This document shows, one piece after another, positions 1 through 6,044 of a stretch of 8,679 bases of DNA (position 1 is the stretch's first letter; every line of letters begins with the position of its first letter). The notes under the pieces are model-generated. The model did no database searches. It was not told the origin of the DNA and was given only the letters and a program-made list of their open reading frames with translations. The DNA comes from an uncultured Sphingomonadales bacterium. Its GTDB lineage: Bacteria; Pseudomonadota; Alphaproteobacteria; Sphingomonadales; Sphingomonadaceae. Both the position numbers and the translations under genes were made by a program. Where the stretch lies: NCBI GenBank assembly GCA_903893935.1, contig CAITOD010000023.1:1-8679 (forward strand), given 5' to 3'.

Positions 1-252
1 CCCTGTCCGTTCGTTGCGGCACGGCTCCATCGGGTTGCGGTGCGCGTGCGCCCGCCCGCCGCGGCGAGACCGATCCAGCGGGAACGGGTTGATAACCGGC
101 CCGCTGCCCGCATCCAGGTGGAAATCGTAGAAGGCCCGCAGCACCGTCTCCGAATGCGCACGCACCGACGGCGCGTACGCCACACCGGCAGAGAAGGGCA
201 CCGGAGCTTCACCTTCGGCCCGGGCGCGCCAGTGCGGCGGTCGGGGCCGGTC
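1..252 (-). pseudogene. Tyrosine recombinase/integrase fragment, actinobacterial type, N-terminus missing, runs off left edge
   Basis: Reading the minus strand from 252 to 1 gives 84 codons without a stop, and the frame is still open at the window edge. From about codon 6 the translation resembles a family of tyrosine-type recombinases that I recall mainly from Streptomyces, Frankia and other actinobacteria. Diagnostic stretches are HWRARAEGE (codons 7-15), HSETVLRAFYDFHLDAGSGP (33-52), NPFPLDRSRRGG (55-66) and HRNPMEP (71-77). In that family this segment is the end of the N-terminal core-binding domain, which grips DNA. The catalytic domain with R-H-R-Y residues would lie beyond position 1. 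No ATG with a ribosome site fits this frame, and roughly the first 80 residues of such proteins are absent, their place being taken by the fumarase gene. I therefore call it a remnant. A piece of an intact gene joined artificially by assembly is equally possible. Family identity is from memory. Confidence 0.6.
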
Positions 253-272
253 ATGCGTTTGTCGAATGGCGG

Positions 273-1796
273 TCAGGCGGGCAGCAGGCCTTCGTCGGCA
301 ATCTTTTTCTTCCACACCAGCGGGGCGAGCTGGTGCACATTGTTGCCCGCCGAATCGACCGCGACTGTCACCGGCATGTCTTCGACGGTGAATTCATAGA
401 TCGCTTCCATCCCCAGATCGGCAAAGCCCACCACTGCGGATTTCTTGATCGCGTGCGAAACCAGATAGGCCGCACCGCCGACGGCCATGAGATAGGCCGA
501 CTTGTGCTCCTTGATCGCCTGGGTCGCCGCCGCGCCGCGTTCGGCTTTGCCGACGCAGGCGAGCAGGCCCTGGCCCAGCATCATGTCCATGAACTTGTCC
601 ATCCGCGTCGCGGTGGTCGGCCCGGCCGGGCCCACCACTTCGTCGCGCACCGGATCGACCGGGCCGACATAATAGATCACCCGGCCGGCGAAATCGACCG
701 GCAGCGGCTCGCCTTTGGCCAGCATGTCCTGGATGCGTTTGTGCGCCGCGTCGCGCCCGGTCAGCATCTTGCCATTGAGCAGCAGACGGTCGCCCTGTTG
801 CCAGCTCTGGACTTCCTCGGCGGTCAGCGTGTCGAGATTGACCCGCTTGGCGGCGGCATCGGGCGCCCAGTGGACTTGCGGCCATTCGTCGAGTTTGGGG
901 GCTTCGAGATAGCTCGGCCCCGAACCGTCGAGCGTGAAATGCGCATGGCGCGTGGCGGCGCAATTGGGGATCATTGCCACCGGCTTGCCCGCCGCGTGGC
1001 ACGGCGCGTCCATGATCTTGACATCGAGGATCGTCGACAGCCCGCCCAGCCCTTGCGCGCCGATGCCCAGCGCGTTCACTTTGTCAAAAATCTCGATCCG
1101 CAGCCGCTCGGTATCGGTCTGCGCCCCGCGCAGTTTCAGCTGCGCCATGTCGATCGGTTCCATCAGCGCCTGCTTGGCCAGCAGCACGCAATGTTCGGCG
1201 GTGCCGCCGATGCCGATCCCCAGCATGCCCGGCGGACACCAGCCCGCGCCCATTTGCGGCAGCATTTCGAGCACCCAGTCGACGATCGAATCGCTTGGGT
1301 TCATCATCTTGAATTTCGACTTGTTTTCGCTGCCGCCGCCTTTGGCTGCGACATCGACGCTCACCGTGTTGCCTTTGACCATTTCGACATGGAGCACGCA
1401 CGGGGTGTTGTCGCGCGTGTTGCGGCGGGTGAACGCAGGGTCGGCCAGCACCGAGGCGCGCAGCTTGTTGTCGGGGTTGAGATAGGCACGGCGCACGCCT
1501 TCATCGACCACGTCCTGCAGGCTCTGTTCGCTTTCGAGCCGGCAATCCTGCCCCCATTTGACGAACACGTTGACGATGCCGGTATCCTGGCAGATCGGCC
1601 GGTGGCCTTCGGCGCACATCCGGCTGTTGGTGAGGATCTGCGCAATCGCGTCTTTGGCCGCCGGGCCCTGTTCGGCTTCATAGGCGGCGCCGAGCGCGCG
1701 GATATAGTCCATCGGGTGGAAATAGCTGATGTACTGCAACGCGTCGGCAACGCTTTCGATCAGGTCTGCCTCGCGGATGGTGACCATGTCTGCCAT
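273..1796 (-). CDS. fumA: Class I fumarate hydratase (iron-sulfur, single-chain)
   Basis: Fumarase interconverts fumarate and (S)-malate in the TCA cycle in the cytoplasm. The protein has 507 residues, the usual size for the single-chain class I enzyme that carries an oxygen-sensitive [4Fe-4S] cluster. The N-terminal hydratase domain spans about residues 10-290 and the C-terminal swivel domain about 295-505. Three cysteines sit in the contexts expected of cluster ligands: C69 in PICQDTG, C187 in WCPPGMLGIGIGGT and C279 in PNCAATRHAHF. The C-terminal half has the typical GPVDPVRDEVVGPAGPTTATRMDKF region (377-402). The first ATG is preferred because an AAAGG lies about 11 bases upstream of it; Met4 would leave this too far away. 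It is transcribed away from the Pcm-like gene across a 166-base gap. Its stop lies about 20 bases from the recombinase fragment. The class is clear; fumA versus another class I name is a convention. Confidence 0.95.
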   Translation of the reverse strand: MADMVTIREADLIESVADALQYISYFHPMDYIRALGAAYEAEQGPAAKDAIAQILTNSRMCAEGHRPICQDTGIVNVFVKWGQDCRLESEQSLQDVVDEGVRRAYLNPDNKLRASVLADPAFTRRNTRDNTPCVLHVEMVKGNTVSVDVAAKGGGSENKSKFKMMNPSDSIVDWVLEMLPQMGAGWCPPGMLGIGIGGTAEHCVLLAKQALMEPIDMAQLKLRGAQTDTERLRIEIFDKVNALGIGAQGLGGLSTILDVKIMDAPCHAAGKPVAMIPNCAATRHAHFTLDGSGPSYLEAPKLDEWPQVHWAPDAAAKRVNLDTLTAEEVQSWQQGDRLLLNGKMLTGRDAAHKRIQDMLAKGEPLPVDFAGRVIYYVGPVDPVRDEVVGPAGPTTATRMDKFMDMMLGQGLLACVGKAERGAAATQAIKEHKSAYLMAVGGAAYLVSHAIKKSAVVGFADLGMEAIYEFTVEDMPVTVAVDSAGNNVHQLAPLVWKKKIADEGLLPA

Positions 1797-1962
1797 GATT
1801 CGTGTCGCCTTTCATGTGTCACAATCAATCTGCGAAAGACCTTACCTCTCGACGAGTGACATGCAAATGACTTGGCGTGATCGGATCGATAATCTAGAGC
1901 CCGTGGATATATCGGGTCACCCGGAGATCGCCTTGGCGCCGGGGCAATAGCCAACGAGGGAA
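1797..1962. promoter_or_regulatory. Divergent intergenic region, likely promoters for fumarase and the Pcm-TolC cluster
   Basis: This is the only spacer between the divergent fumarase and Pcm-like genes, so both must have their promoters in it or read in from elsewhere. On the plus strand there is an AT-richer patch with GATAATCTAG at 1888-1897 and a TTGGCG at 1872-1877. Their spacing does not make a good -35/-10 pair, so I do not assign a promoter. A short perfect inverted repeat, CGGGT-C-ACCCG, lies at 1913-1923 in what would be the leader of the Pcm-like gene. No CRP or FNR type full palindrome was found. Confidence 0.4.
1956..1960 (+). promoter_or_regulatory. Ribosome binding site of the Pcm-like gene
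   Basis: GAGGG lies 2 bases before the first ATG (1963) and 5 bases before the second, adjacent ATG (1966). The spacing favours the second ATG, so the protein probably begins with one methionine less than the longest reading. Confidence 0.5.
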
Positions 1963-2556
1963 ATGATGACTTTGGTCGAGGAACGCGCCGGCTTCGAAAC
2001 CGCGCGTCGCGCGATGATCGACAGCCAGCTGCGCGTCAGCGGTGTCAACGATCCGGCGATTCTGGCCGCCTTTGCCGCCACCGCGCGCGAGGACTTCGTG
2101 CCCGCAGCGGCGCGCGCGATTGCCTATATCGACCGCGCGGTGCCACTGGGCGACGGCACGGTGCTGGCGCCCGCGTTGACCCACGGCCAGATGCTGACCG
2201 CCGCCGAACCGCATGCGCACGATCACGTGCTGGTGATCGGCAAGCCGGGTACTTATCTGGGCGCGCTTGTCGCGACGCTTGCCGGCAATGTCACCGTGGC
2301 GGCACCCGATGCAGACTGGACCGCTTCGGCGCCGTATTCGCTGGTGCTGATTGACGGTGCGATCGAGGCGACGCCTGCAGGCCTTGGCGCCGTGCTGGGC
2401 GATCAGGGGCGCGTGGTTACCGGATTGATCGAACGCGGCGTGGCGCGGCTGGCGCTCGGTCGCCGCGTCGCCGGCGAACTGGTGTTTACCCGGCTGGGCG
2501 AAGCGGATTTTGCGCTGCTGCCCGAATTCACCGCCAAGAAAAGCTGGAGCTTCTGA
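1963..2556 (+). CDS. Protein-L-isoaspartate O-methyltransferase family protein, degenerate
   Basis: True Pcm enzymes use S-adenosylmethionine to methylate damaged isoaspartyl residues and start their repair. The N-terminal third matches that family: RRAMIDSQLRVSGVNDPAILAAF (16-38), then REDFVP (42-47), then AYIDRAVPLGDG (54-65). The AdoMet-binding motif I, normally E-x-G-x-G-x-G, reads VLVIGKPGTYLG (89-100), so the acidic residue and the glycine pattern are lost. The stretch that usually follows motif I is shortened, going almost directly to PYSLVLIDGAIE (124-135). At 197 residues it is shorter than the usual 210-220. I infer a weak or non-catalytic member. Similar divergent proteins upstream of tolC occur in sphingomonads, as I recall. 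The stop is 5 bases before the TolC start, suggesting one transcript. Either ATG at 1963 or 1966 may start it; the GAGGG spacing favours 1966. Confidence 0.85.
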   Translation: MMTLVEERAGFETARRAMIDSQLRVSGVNDPAILAAFAATAREDFVPAAARAIAYIDRAVPLGDGTVLAPALTHGQMLTAAEPHAHDHVLVIGKPGTYLGALVATLAGNVTVAAPDADWTASAPYSLVLIDGAIEATPAGLGAVLGDQGRVVTGLIERGVARLALGRRVAGELVFTRLGEADFALLPEFTAKKSWSF

Positions 2557-2561
2557 TCACG

Positions 2562-4037
2562 ATGCAATTGCGCGGGCGATGGGGACGCTGGCTGGCCGGC
2601 GCGGCGATGATCATGGCGCCGCACGCGGGCCATGCCGAAACGCTGCGCGAAGCGCTGGTCGCCGCCTACACGACCAACCCCGATCTCGCCGCAGCGCGTG
2701 CCACCCAGCGTGCGACGGACGAAAACGTGCCGATCGCGCGTGCGCAGGCGCTGCCCAGCCTGCAAGGCTCGGTCAGCTATTCGCACTCGATCGAAAAACC
2801 GGCTTACGGCGCGGCCGATTTCTACCCGTCGGACACCGTGCAGGCCAACACGTCGCTGAACATACCGCTCTACGCCGGCGGCGGCACGCGCAGCGCGATC
2901 GACGCCGCCAAGCTAAGGGTCAAGCAAGGCCAGGCCAACTTGCGCGGCACCGAAATCGGCGTGTTTTCCTCGGTGGTCGCCGCCTACCTCGATGTCACGC
3001 TCGATACCGCCATCGTCGCGCTCAACCGCAACAATGTGCAAGTGCTCGAAGTCAACCTCAAGGCGACCAGCGACCGCTTTGAAATCGGCGATGTTACGCG
3101 CACCGACGTCGCGCAATCCAACTCGCGGCTGGCGCAAGGCCGCGCCTCGCTGCGCAACGCCGAATCAAACCTGATCGCGGCGCGCGAACACTATATCCAG
3201 GTCGTTGGCCATGCGCCGGGCGCGCTCGAAACCCCGCCGCCGCTCGCCGGATTGCCGCAGACACCCGAAGCCGCGGTGCAATTCGCGCTCGACGCCAATC
3301 CCGATCTGATCGCCGCCAGGCTGGCGACCAAAGCGGCCGGCTATGATGTCCGCACCGCCGATGCCTCGCGCCTGCCCAAAATTGCTGCGGTCGGATCGAC
3401 CAGCTATTCCAACTATCTCGGCACATTGCCCGCGCAAGCCATCCTGATTGGCTCCACGCCGCATGTCGGCACCGCCCAGGTCGGTTTGCAGGCGACCATC
3501 CCGCTCTATCAGGGAGGCCTGCCCAGCGCGCAGATCCGGCAGGCGCAAGCCAACGAAGGCGCCGCCGACGAACATGAAATCGCCGTCGAGCGCGAAGTGA
3601 TATCGACCGTGCGCGCCGATTTCGCCGCGTGGAAAGCCGCCAACGACGCCATCGCGCTCAATGAAACCGCGATTGCCGCGGCCCGCCTCAGCCTCGAAGG
3701 CGTGCGCGCCGAAAACACCGTTGGCAATCGCACGATTCTCAATATCCTCGATGCCGAACAGGAACTGGTCAACGCCGAAGTCAATCTGGTGACCGCGCGC
3801 CGCAACGCCTATGTTGCCGGCTTCAACCTGCTCGCCGCAATGGGCAAGGCCCAGGCCAAAGACCTCGCGCTCGACGAGGATCTCGGCGCCGCGCTTTATG
3901 ATCCGCAAGTGCATTACGATCGCGATGCCGGCGACGCCAACGACTGGCACCGCGATCCCGAACGGCCGCGCCAGTCTACCCCGACCGACACCACGCCCGC
4001 GCAAGACGCCACGGTTCCGCCGCGGCCGCAGCCATGA
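2562..4037 (+). CDS. tolC: TolC family outer membrane channel protein
   Basis: TolC-type proteins form trimeric outer membrane channels with a long periplasmic tunnel, and serve drug efflux pumps and type I secretion. The 491-residue protein starts with a signal peptide: basic MQLRGRWGRW, a hydrophobic stretch, and a likely cut after HAGHA at residue 25. The two internal repeats of the family are visible. Each has a beta-strand/turn element (NIPLYAGGGTR at 100-110; TIPLYQGGLPS at 312-322) followed by long helices. The helix-end motif FEIGDVTRTDVAQSNSRLAQ (173-192) is matched by VGNRTILNILDAEQELVNAE (387-406). Residues from about 450 to the end form an Asp/Pro/Thr-rich tail that probably lies outside the fold. 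A GGAG lies 12 bases before the start, inside the upstream gene. No inner membrane pump or adaptor gene is nearby, so its partners are encoded elsewhere. Confidence 0.93.
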   Translation: MQLRGRWGRWLAGAAMIMAPHAGHAETLREALVAAYTTNPDLAAARATQRATDENVPIARAQALPSLQGSVSYSHSIEKPAYGAADFYPSDTVQANTSLNIPLYAGGGTRSAIDAAKLRVKQGQANLRGTEIGVFSSVVAAYLDVTLDTAIVALNRNNVQVLEVNLKATSDRFEIGDVTRTDVAQSNSRLAQGRASLRNAESNLIAAREHYIQVVGHAPGALETPPPLAGLPQTPEAAVQFALDANPDLIAARLATKAAGYDVRTADASRLPKIAAVGSTSYSNYLGTLPAQAILIGSTPHVGTAQVGLQATIPLYQGGLPSAQIRQAQANEGAADEHEIAVEREVISTVRADFAAWKAANDAIALNETAIAAARLSLEGVRAENTVGNRTILNILDAEQELVNAEVNLVTARRNAYVAGFNLLAAMGKAQAKDLALDEDLGAALYDPQVHYDRDAGDANDWHRDPERPRQSTPTDTTPAQDATVPPRPQP

Positions 4038-4097
4038 TAAGCGAAGCCATGGGGGCGATTCGGATCTGACCGGATCGCAAGGCTTTATTCCGGGAAC

Positions 4098-4571
4098 GTG
4101 AAGCGCATGCGCCAGGCTGGAGAACCCTCGGTCGAGGAAATCCTCGCGTCGATCAAGAAAGTGATCGCCCGCGACAATCGCGCCGAAGCCGCCCGCCGCG
4201 AGCCCGCCCCGGGCAGCGACAATGCGCTGCGCGATCGCTTCAGCGATGTGCTCGATCTCAACGAAATCGCCGAACAGGTGCTCGGCAGCGAACCCGTCAC
4301 CCCGCCCGCACCCGAACCCGCCACCGAGGAAGCCCCGCTGCTCAACGCCGCCAACACTTCGGCCTTGCGCGAATCGCTCGCAGCACTGGCGCTGCTTGCG
4401 CAACCCGGCGCGCAGCCCCAGATTGTGCGCTCGGGCGAAACCTCGCTCGAAGGCCTCGTGCGCGAAATGCTGCGGCCGATGCTGGCTGAATGGCTCGACC
4501 AGCATCTCCCCGCCACTGTCGATCGCATGGTTGCCGCTGAAATCGCCCGGATCGCGCGCAAAAAAGGCTGA
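4098..4571 (+). CDS. PopZ-like polar organising protein (DUF2497)
   Basis: PopZ proteins self-assemble into a matrix at the cell pole of alphaproteobacteria and anchor the chromosome partition (ParB-parS) complex and regulators. This 157-residue protein has the family's three parts. There is a short N-terminal partner-binding helix, [18 protein letters not shown] (9-26). The middle is acidic and rich in proline and alanine (about 36-80). The C-terminal helical oligomerisation region includes [20 protein letters not shown] (116-135) and ends in RIARKKG. The start is uncertain: a GTG at 4098 gives MKRMRQAG, and an ATG three codons later (4107) gives MRQAG. Neither has a strong ribosome site, although GGGA at 4092-4095 is closer to the usual distance (11 bases) from the ATG. 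The stop overlaps the next gene's ATG by one base. Its function in polarity is inferred from the family. Confidence 0.85.
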   Translation: MKRMRQAGEPSVEEILASIKKVIARDNRAEAARREPAPGSDNALRDRFSDVLDLNEIAEQVLGSEPVTPPAPEPATEEAPLLNAANTSALRESLAALALLAQPGAQPQIVRSGETSLEGLVREMLRPMLAEWLDQHLPATVDRMVAAEIARIARKKG

Positions 4572-4939
4572 TGGCGGTTCCCGAAACAATCGCACAAGCC
4601 GAACGCGCGCTCGACCAGCTTGGCGGCTTTGAACCGCAACGCCACATTTTCCTGTGCGTCGATCCCGAAAAAGACAAATGCGCGCCGCGCGCCGCCGGCC
4701 AGGAAAGCTGGGCCTATCTGAAGCGCCGCCTTGGTGAACTCGGTCTTGGCGGCGCGGCCGGCATTCTGCGCAGCAAAGCCGGCTGTCTGCGCGTGTGCCT
4801 CGCCGGGCCGGTCGCGGTGGTCTATCCCGAAGGCGTCTGGTACCACTCGTGCTCCCCGGCGGTGCTCGAACGGATCATCACCGAGCATCTGGGCCAGGGT
4901 CACCCGGTCGAGGAATTCCGGCTCAATCCGCCCGCTTAA
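4571..4939 (+). CDS. (2Fe-2S) ferredoxin domain-containing protein, thioredoxin-like fold
   Basis: This 122-residue soluble protein resembles the small thioredoxin-fold [2Fe-2S] ferredoxins, which are electron carriers. Four cysteines fit the ligand pattern: C29 and C37 in CVDPEKDKC, then C72 and C76 in GCLRVC. The sequence around them is typical, with HIFLC at the end of the first strand and [14 protein letters not shown] (78-91) after the second pair. A fifth cysteine, C94 in YHSCSP, is common in this family and is probably not a ligand. The start ATG shares one base with the stop of the PopZ-like gene (TGATG), which implies translational coupling. The gene is convergent with the acyltransferase gene, with 7 bases between stops. 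No redox partner such as a reductase or hydrogenase is next to it, so the acceptor is unknown. Confidence 0.88.
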   Translation: MAVPETIAQAERALDQLGGFEPQRHIFLCVDPEKDKCAPRAAGQESWAYLKRRLGELGLGGAAGILRSKAGCLRVCLAGPVAVVYPEGVWYHSCSPAVLERIITEHLGQGHPVEEFRLNPPA

Positions 4940-4942
4940 GCG

Positions 4943-4961
4943 ATCCTCATGACTCGAGGAT
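4943..4961. terminator. Possible hairpin between convergent genes
   Basis: ATCCTC (4943-4948) and GAGGAT (4956-4961) can pair around a 7-base loop. The element straddles the stop of the acyltransferase gene and starts 4 bases after the ferredoxin stop, where a shared terminator would be expected. There is no T-run on either side, so a rho-independent terminator is not established. Confidence 0.25.
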
Positions 4962-5570
4962 AAACCCGAAATCGCGCGTCGCCCGCTCCGGATGCTTCGG
5001 GCTGACATCGCGATAGGCTTCGACGATCTGCGCCATGTCGGCCTTGTAATCGCCGGTCGGCATGATTGCCGGGCCGAGGCCGCCGGTGCGTCTGGCATAG
5101 TCCATCATGCCGATAACCATCGGCACGCCCGCGCCCAGCGCGATATGATAGAAGCCGCTGCGCCAGGTGCCGACTTTGCTGCGCGTGCCTTCGGGCGCGA
5201 TCGTCAGCGCAAAGCGGTCGCGGCGGGCGAATTCGGCGATCATCGCGCTGACCATGTCGTGCTTGCCCGCGCGGTTGACCGAAATGCCGCCCATGTCGCG
5301 CATGAAGCCACCCATCGGCCAGCGGAACAGGCTGTCTTTCGCCATGAAATGCGCATCGATGCCGAGTTCTTCGACGAGGCCGAGGAAATAGACGAAATCC
5401 CAGTTGGACGTGTGCGGCGCGGCGATGATCACATAGCGTCCGTCGGCGGGCGGTGTGCCCGTGGCGCGCCAGCCTTGCGCGCGATAAAAGGCAACCAGCG
5501 CACTGCGGGTCAGGCGCGACAGCGTGCCGATGGCGCGCTGTGTCGGCGGTGGCACGGTCGTTTCGGTCAT
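4947..5570 (-). CDS. 1-acyl-glycerol-3-phosphate acyltransferase-like (PlsC/LPLAT) protein
   Basis: Members of this superfamily transfer an acyl chain from acyl-CoA or acyl-ACP to a lysophospholipid or similar acceptor at the inner membrane. The 207-residue protein shows the four conserved blocks in order. Block I is HTSNWD with H53 and D58, the catalytic H-x4-D. Block II is GGISVNR (94-100). Block III is PEGTRS (126-131), which binds the phosphate of the acceptor. Block IV is GVPMVIG (148-154). There is no clear transmembrane helix at the N-terminus, so it is a short, probably peripheral member. HTSNWD with GGISVNR is typical of small PlsC-like proteins of unproven substrate, so I do not assign plsC. 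The ATG at 5570 has a run of Gs ending 4 bases upstream. The gene is divergent from the DUF983 gene, with 101 bases between starts. Confidence 0.88.
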   Translation of the reverse strand: MTETTVPPPTQRAIGTLSRLTRSALVAFYRAQGWRATGTPPADGRYVIIAAPHTSNWDFVYFLGLVEELGIDAHFMAKDSLFRWPMGGFMRDMGGISVNRAGKHDMVSAMIAEFARRDRFALTIAPEGTRSKVGTWRSGFYHIALGAGVPMVIGMMDYARRTGGLGPAIMPTGDYKADMAQIVEAYRDVSPKHPERATRDFGFILES

Positions 5571-5601
5571 GGTTCCCCCCGGGGCGAGGGCTTACACGCC
5601 A

Positions 5602-5630
5602 ATGCGGGGCAAGTCGAACGCTTGCCGCAT
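5602..5630. promoter_or_regulatory. Inverted repeat in the divergent acyltransferase/DUF983 spacer
   Basis: ATGCGGGGCAAG (5602-5613) pairs with CTTGCCGCAT (5621-5630) through ten base pairs with a two-G bulge, around the loop TCGAACG. It lies almost midway between the two divergent starts (5570 and 5672). It could be an operator for the shared promoter region or a hairpin in the leader of either gene. It has no T-run directly after it. The spacer 5571-5671 shows no -35/-10 pair that I would commit to. Confidence 0.35.
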
Positions 5631-5660
5631 GGTCAGGGCATGGCCTAGAGCATCCTTTTT

Positions 5661-5665
5661 GGGAG
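5661..5665 (+). promoter_or_regulatory. Ribosome binding site that fixes the GTG start of the DUF983 gene
   Basis: GGGAG is followed by 6 bases and then GTG at 5672. No comparable site precedes the in-frame ATG at 5708, and the longer in-frame reading upstream of 5672 overlaps the divergent gene and looks like antisense sequence. Confidence 0.7.
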
Positions 5666-5671
5666 ACGATC

Positions 5672-6031
5672 GTGAGCCTGACCGGGAACGAAAAGCTGCG
5701 CCATATCATGCGGTCCGGATGGCGCGGAACGTGCCCCCGATGCGGCGAGGCGTCGATGTTCCGCAGCTGGCTGAAACTGGTCGACCGGTGCCCGGCGTGC
5801 GGGCTTGATTACAGTTTTGCGCATGCCGATGATGGCCCGGCGTTTTTCGCGCTGTGCATCACTGCGTTTCCGCTGACTTTTATCGCAGTGTGGCTGGAAG
5901 TGACCTTTTCGCCGCCCTGGTGGGTTCACGCGCTGGTGTCGGTGCCGATCCTCGCGATCGGCTGTCTCGGCTCGCTGCGCCCGTTCAAGGGCTGGCTGGT
6001 CGCCTCGCAATATCTGAACGAGGTTCCTTGA
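5672..6031 (+). CDS. DUF983 family zinc-ribbon membrane protein
   Basis: The 119-residue protein has an N-terminal zinc-ribbon with two CxxC pairs (CPRC at 21-24, CPAC at 40-43). The DUF983 signature HADDGPAFF follows at 51-59. Two hydrophobic segments come next, about 57-78 (FFALCITAFPLTFIAV and onward) and 84-104, giving a small inner membrane protein with its metal site on one face. The function of DUF983 is not established; in alphaproteobacteria it is often found near envelope or cytochrome oxidase genes. I chose GTG at 5672 because GGGAG lies 6 bases upstream. A longer frame from 5453 would add 73 residues that are antisense to the acyltransferase gene and unlike any DUF983 protein. The stop is 13 bases from the convergent GST gene's stop. 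Confidence 0.87.
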   Translation: MSLTGNEKLRHIMRSGWRGTCPRCGEASMFRSWLKLVDRCPACGLDYSFAHADDGPAFFALCITAFPLTFIAVWLEVTFSPPWWVHALVSVPILAIGCLGSLRPFKGWLVASQYLNEVP

Positions 6032-6044
6032 GGGTGTAATCAAG

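Noticed and set aside
254..254. ATG at 254 on the minus strand as the start of a native gene after fumarase
   Set aside because: The resulting frame gives Arg/Cys-rich sequence without family resemblance and has no ribosome site, while the adjacent frame shows clear recombinase motifs.
40..399. Plus-strand open frame of 119 codons at the left end
   Set aside because: It is antisense to both the recombinase fragment and the fumarase 3' end, is rich in Arg/Pro as antisense frames are here, and matches no family I know.
1805..1835. CRP/FNR-type site near TGTGTCACAATCAATC
   Set aside because: Only a half-site resemblance (TGTGA or TTGAT); the second half is missing.
333..1859. Plus-strand open frame of 508 codons opposite fumarase
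   Set aside because: It is a long shadow frame caused by G+C-rich codon usage. Its His/Arg/Asp-rich composition is typical of antisense translation and there is no recognisable domain.
4038..4097. Possible terminator or promoter between tolC and the PopZ-like gene
   Set aside because: CGGATC appears twice, but as a direct repeat, and no stem with a T-run or -35/-10 pair is present. The genes more likely share a transcript.
3165..4595. Minus-strand open frame of 476 codons opposite tolC and the PopZ-like gene
   Set aside because: It spans two real genes and their spacer in antisense, has no ribosome site or known motif, and is rich in Gly/Arg/Phe as a shadow.
5453..5671. N-terminal extension of the DUF983 gene
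   Set aside because: The extra 73 codons overlap the acyltransferase gene in antisense. The GGGAG ribosome site and family length place the start at GTG 5672.
6027..6044. CTTGA...TCAAG inverted repeat between DUF983 and GST stops as a terminator
   Set aside because: Only five base pairs, mostly weak, around an 8-base loop and without a T-run. It is not distinguishable from chance.
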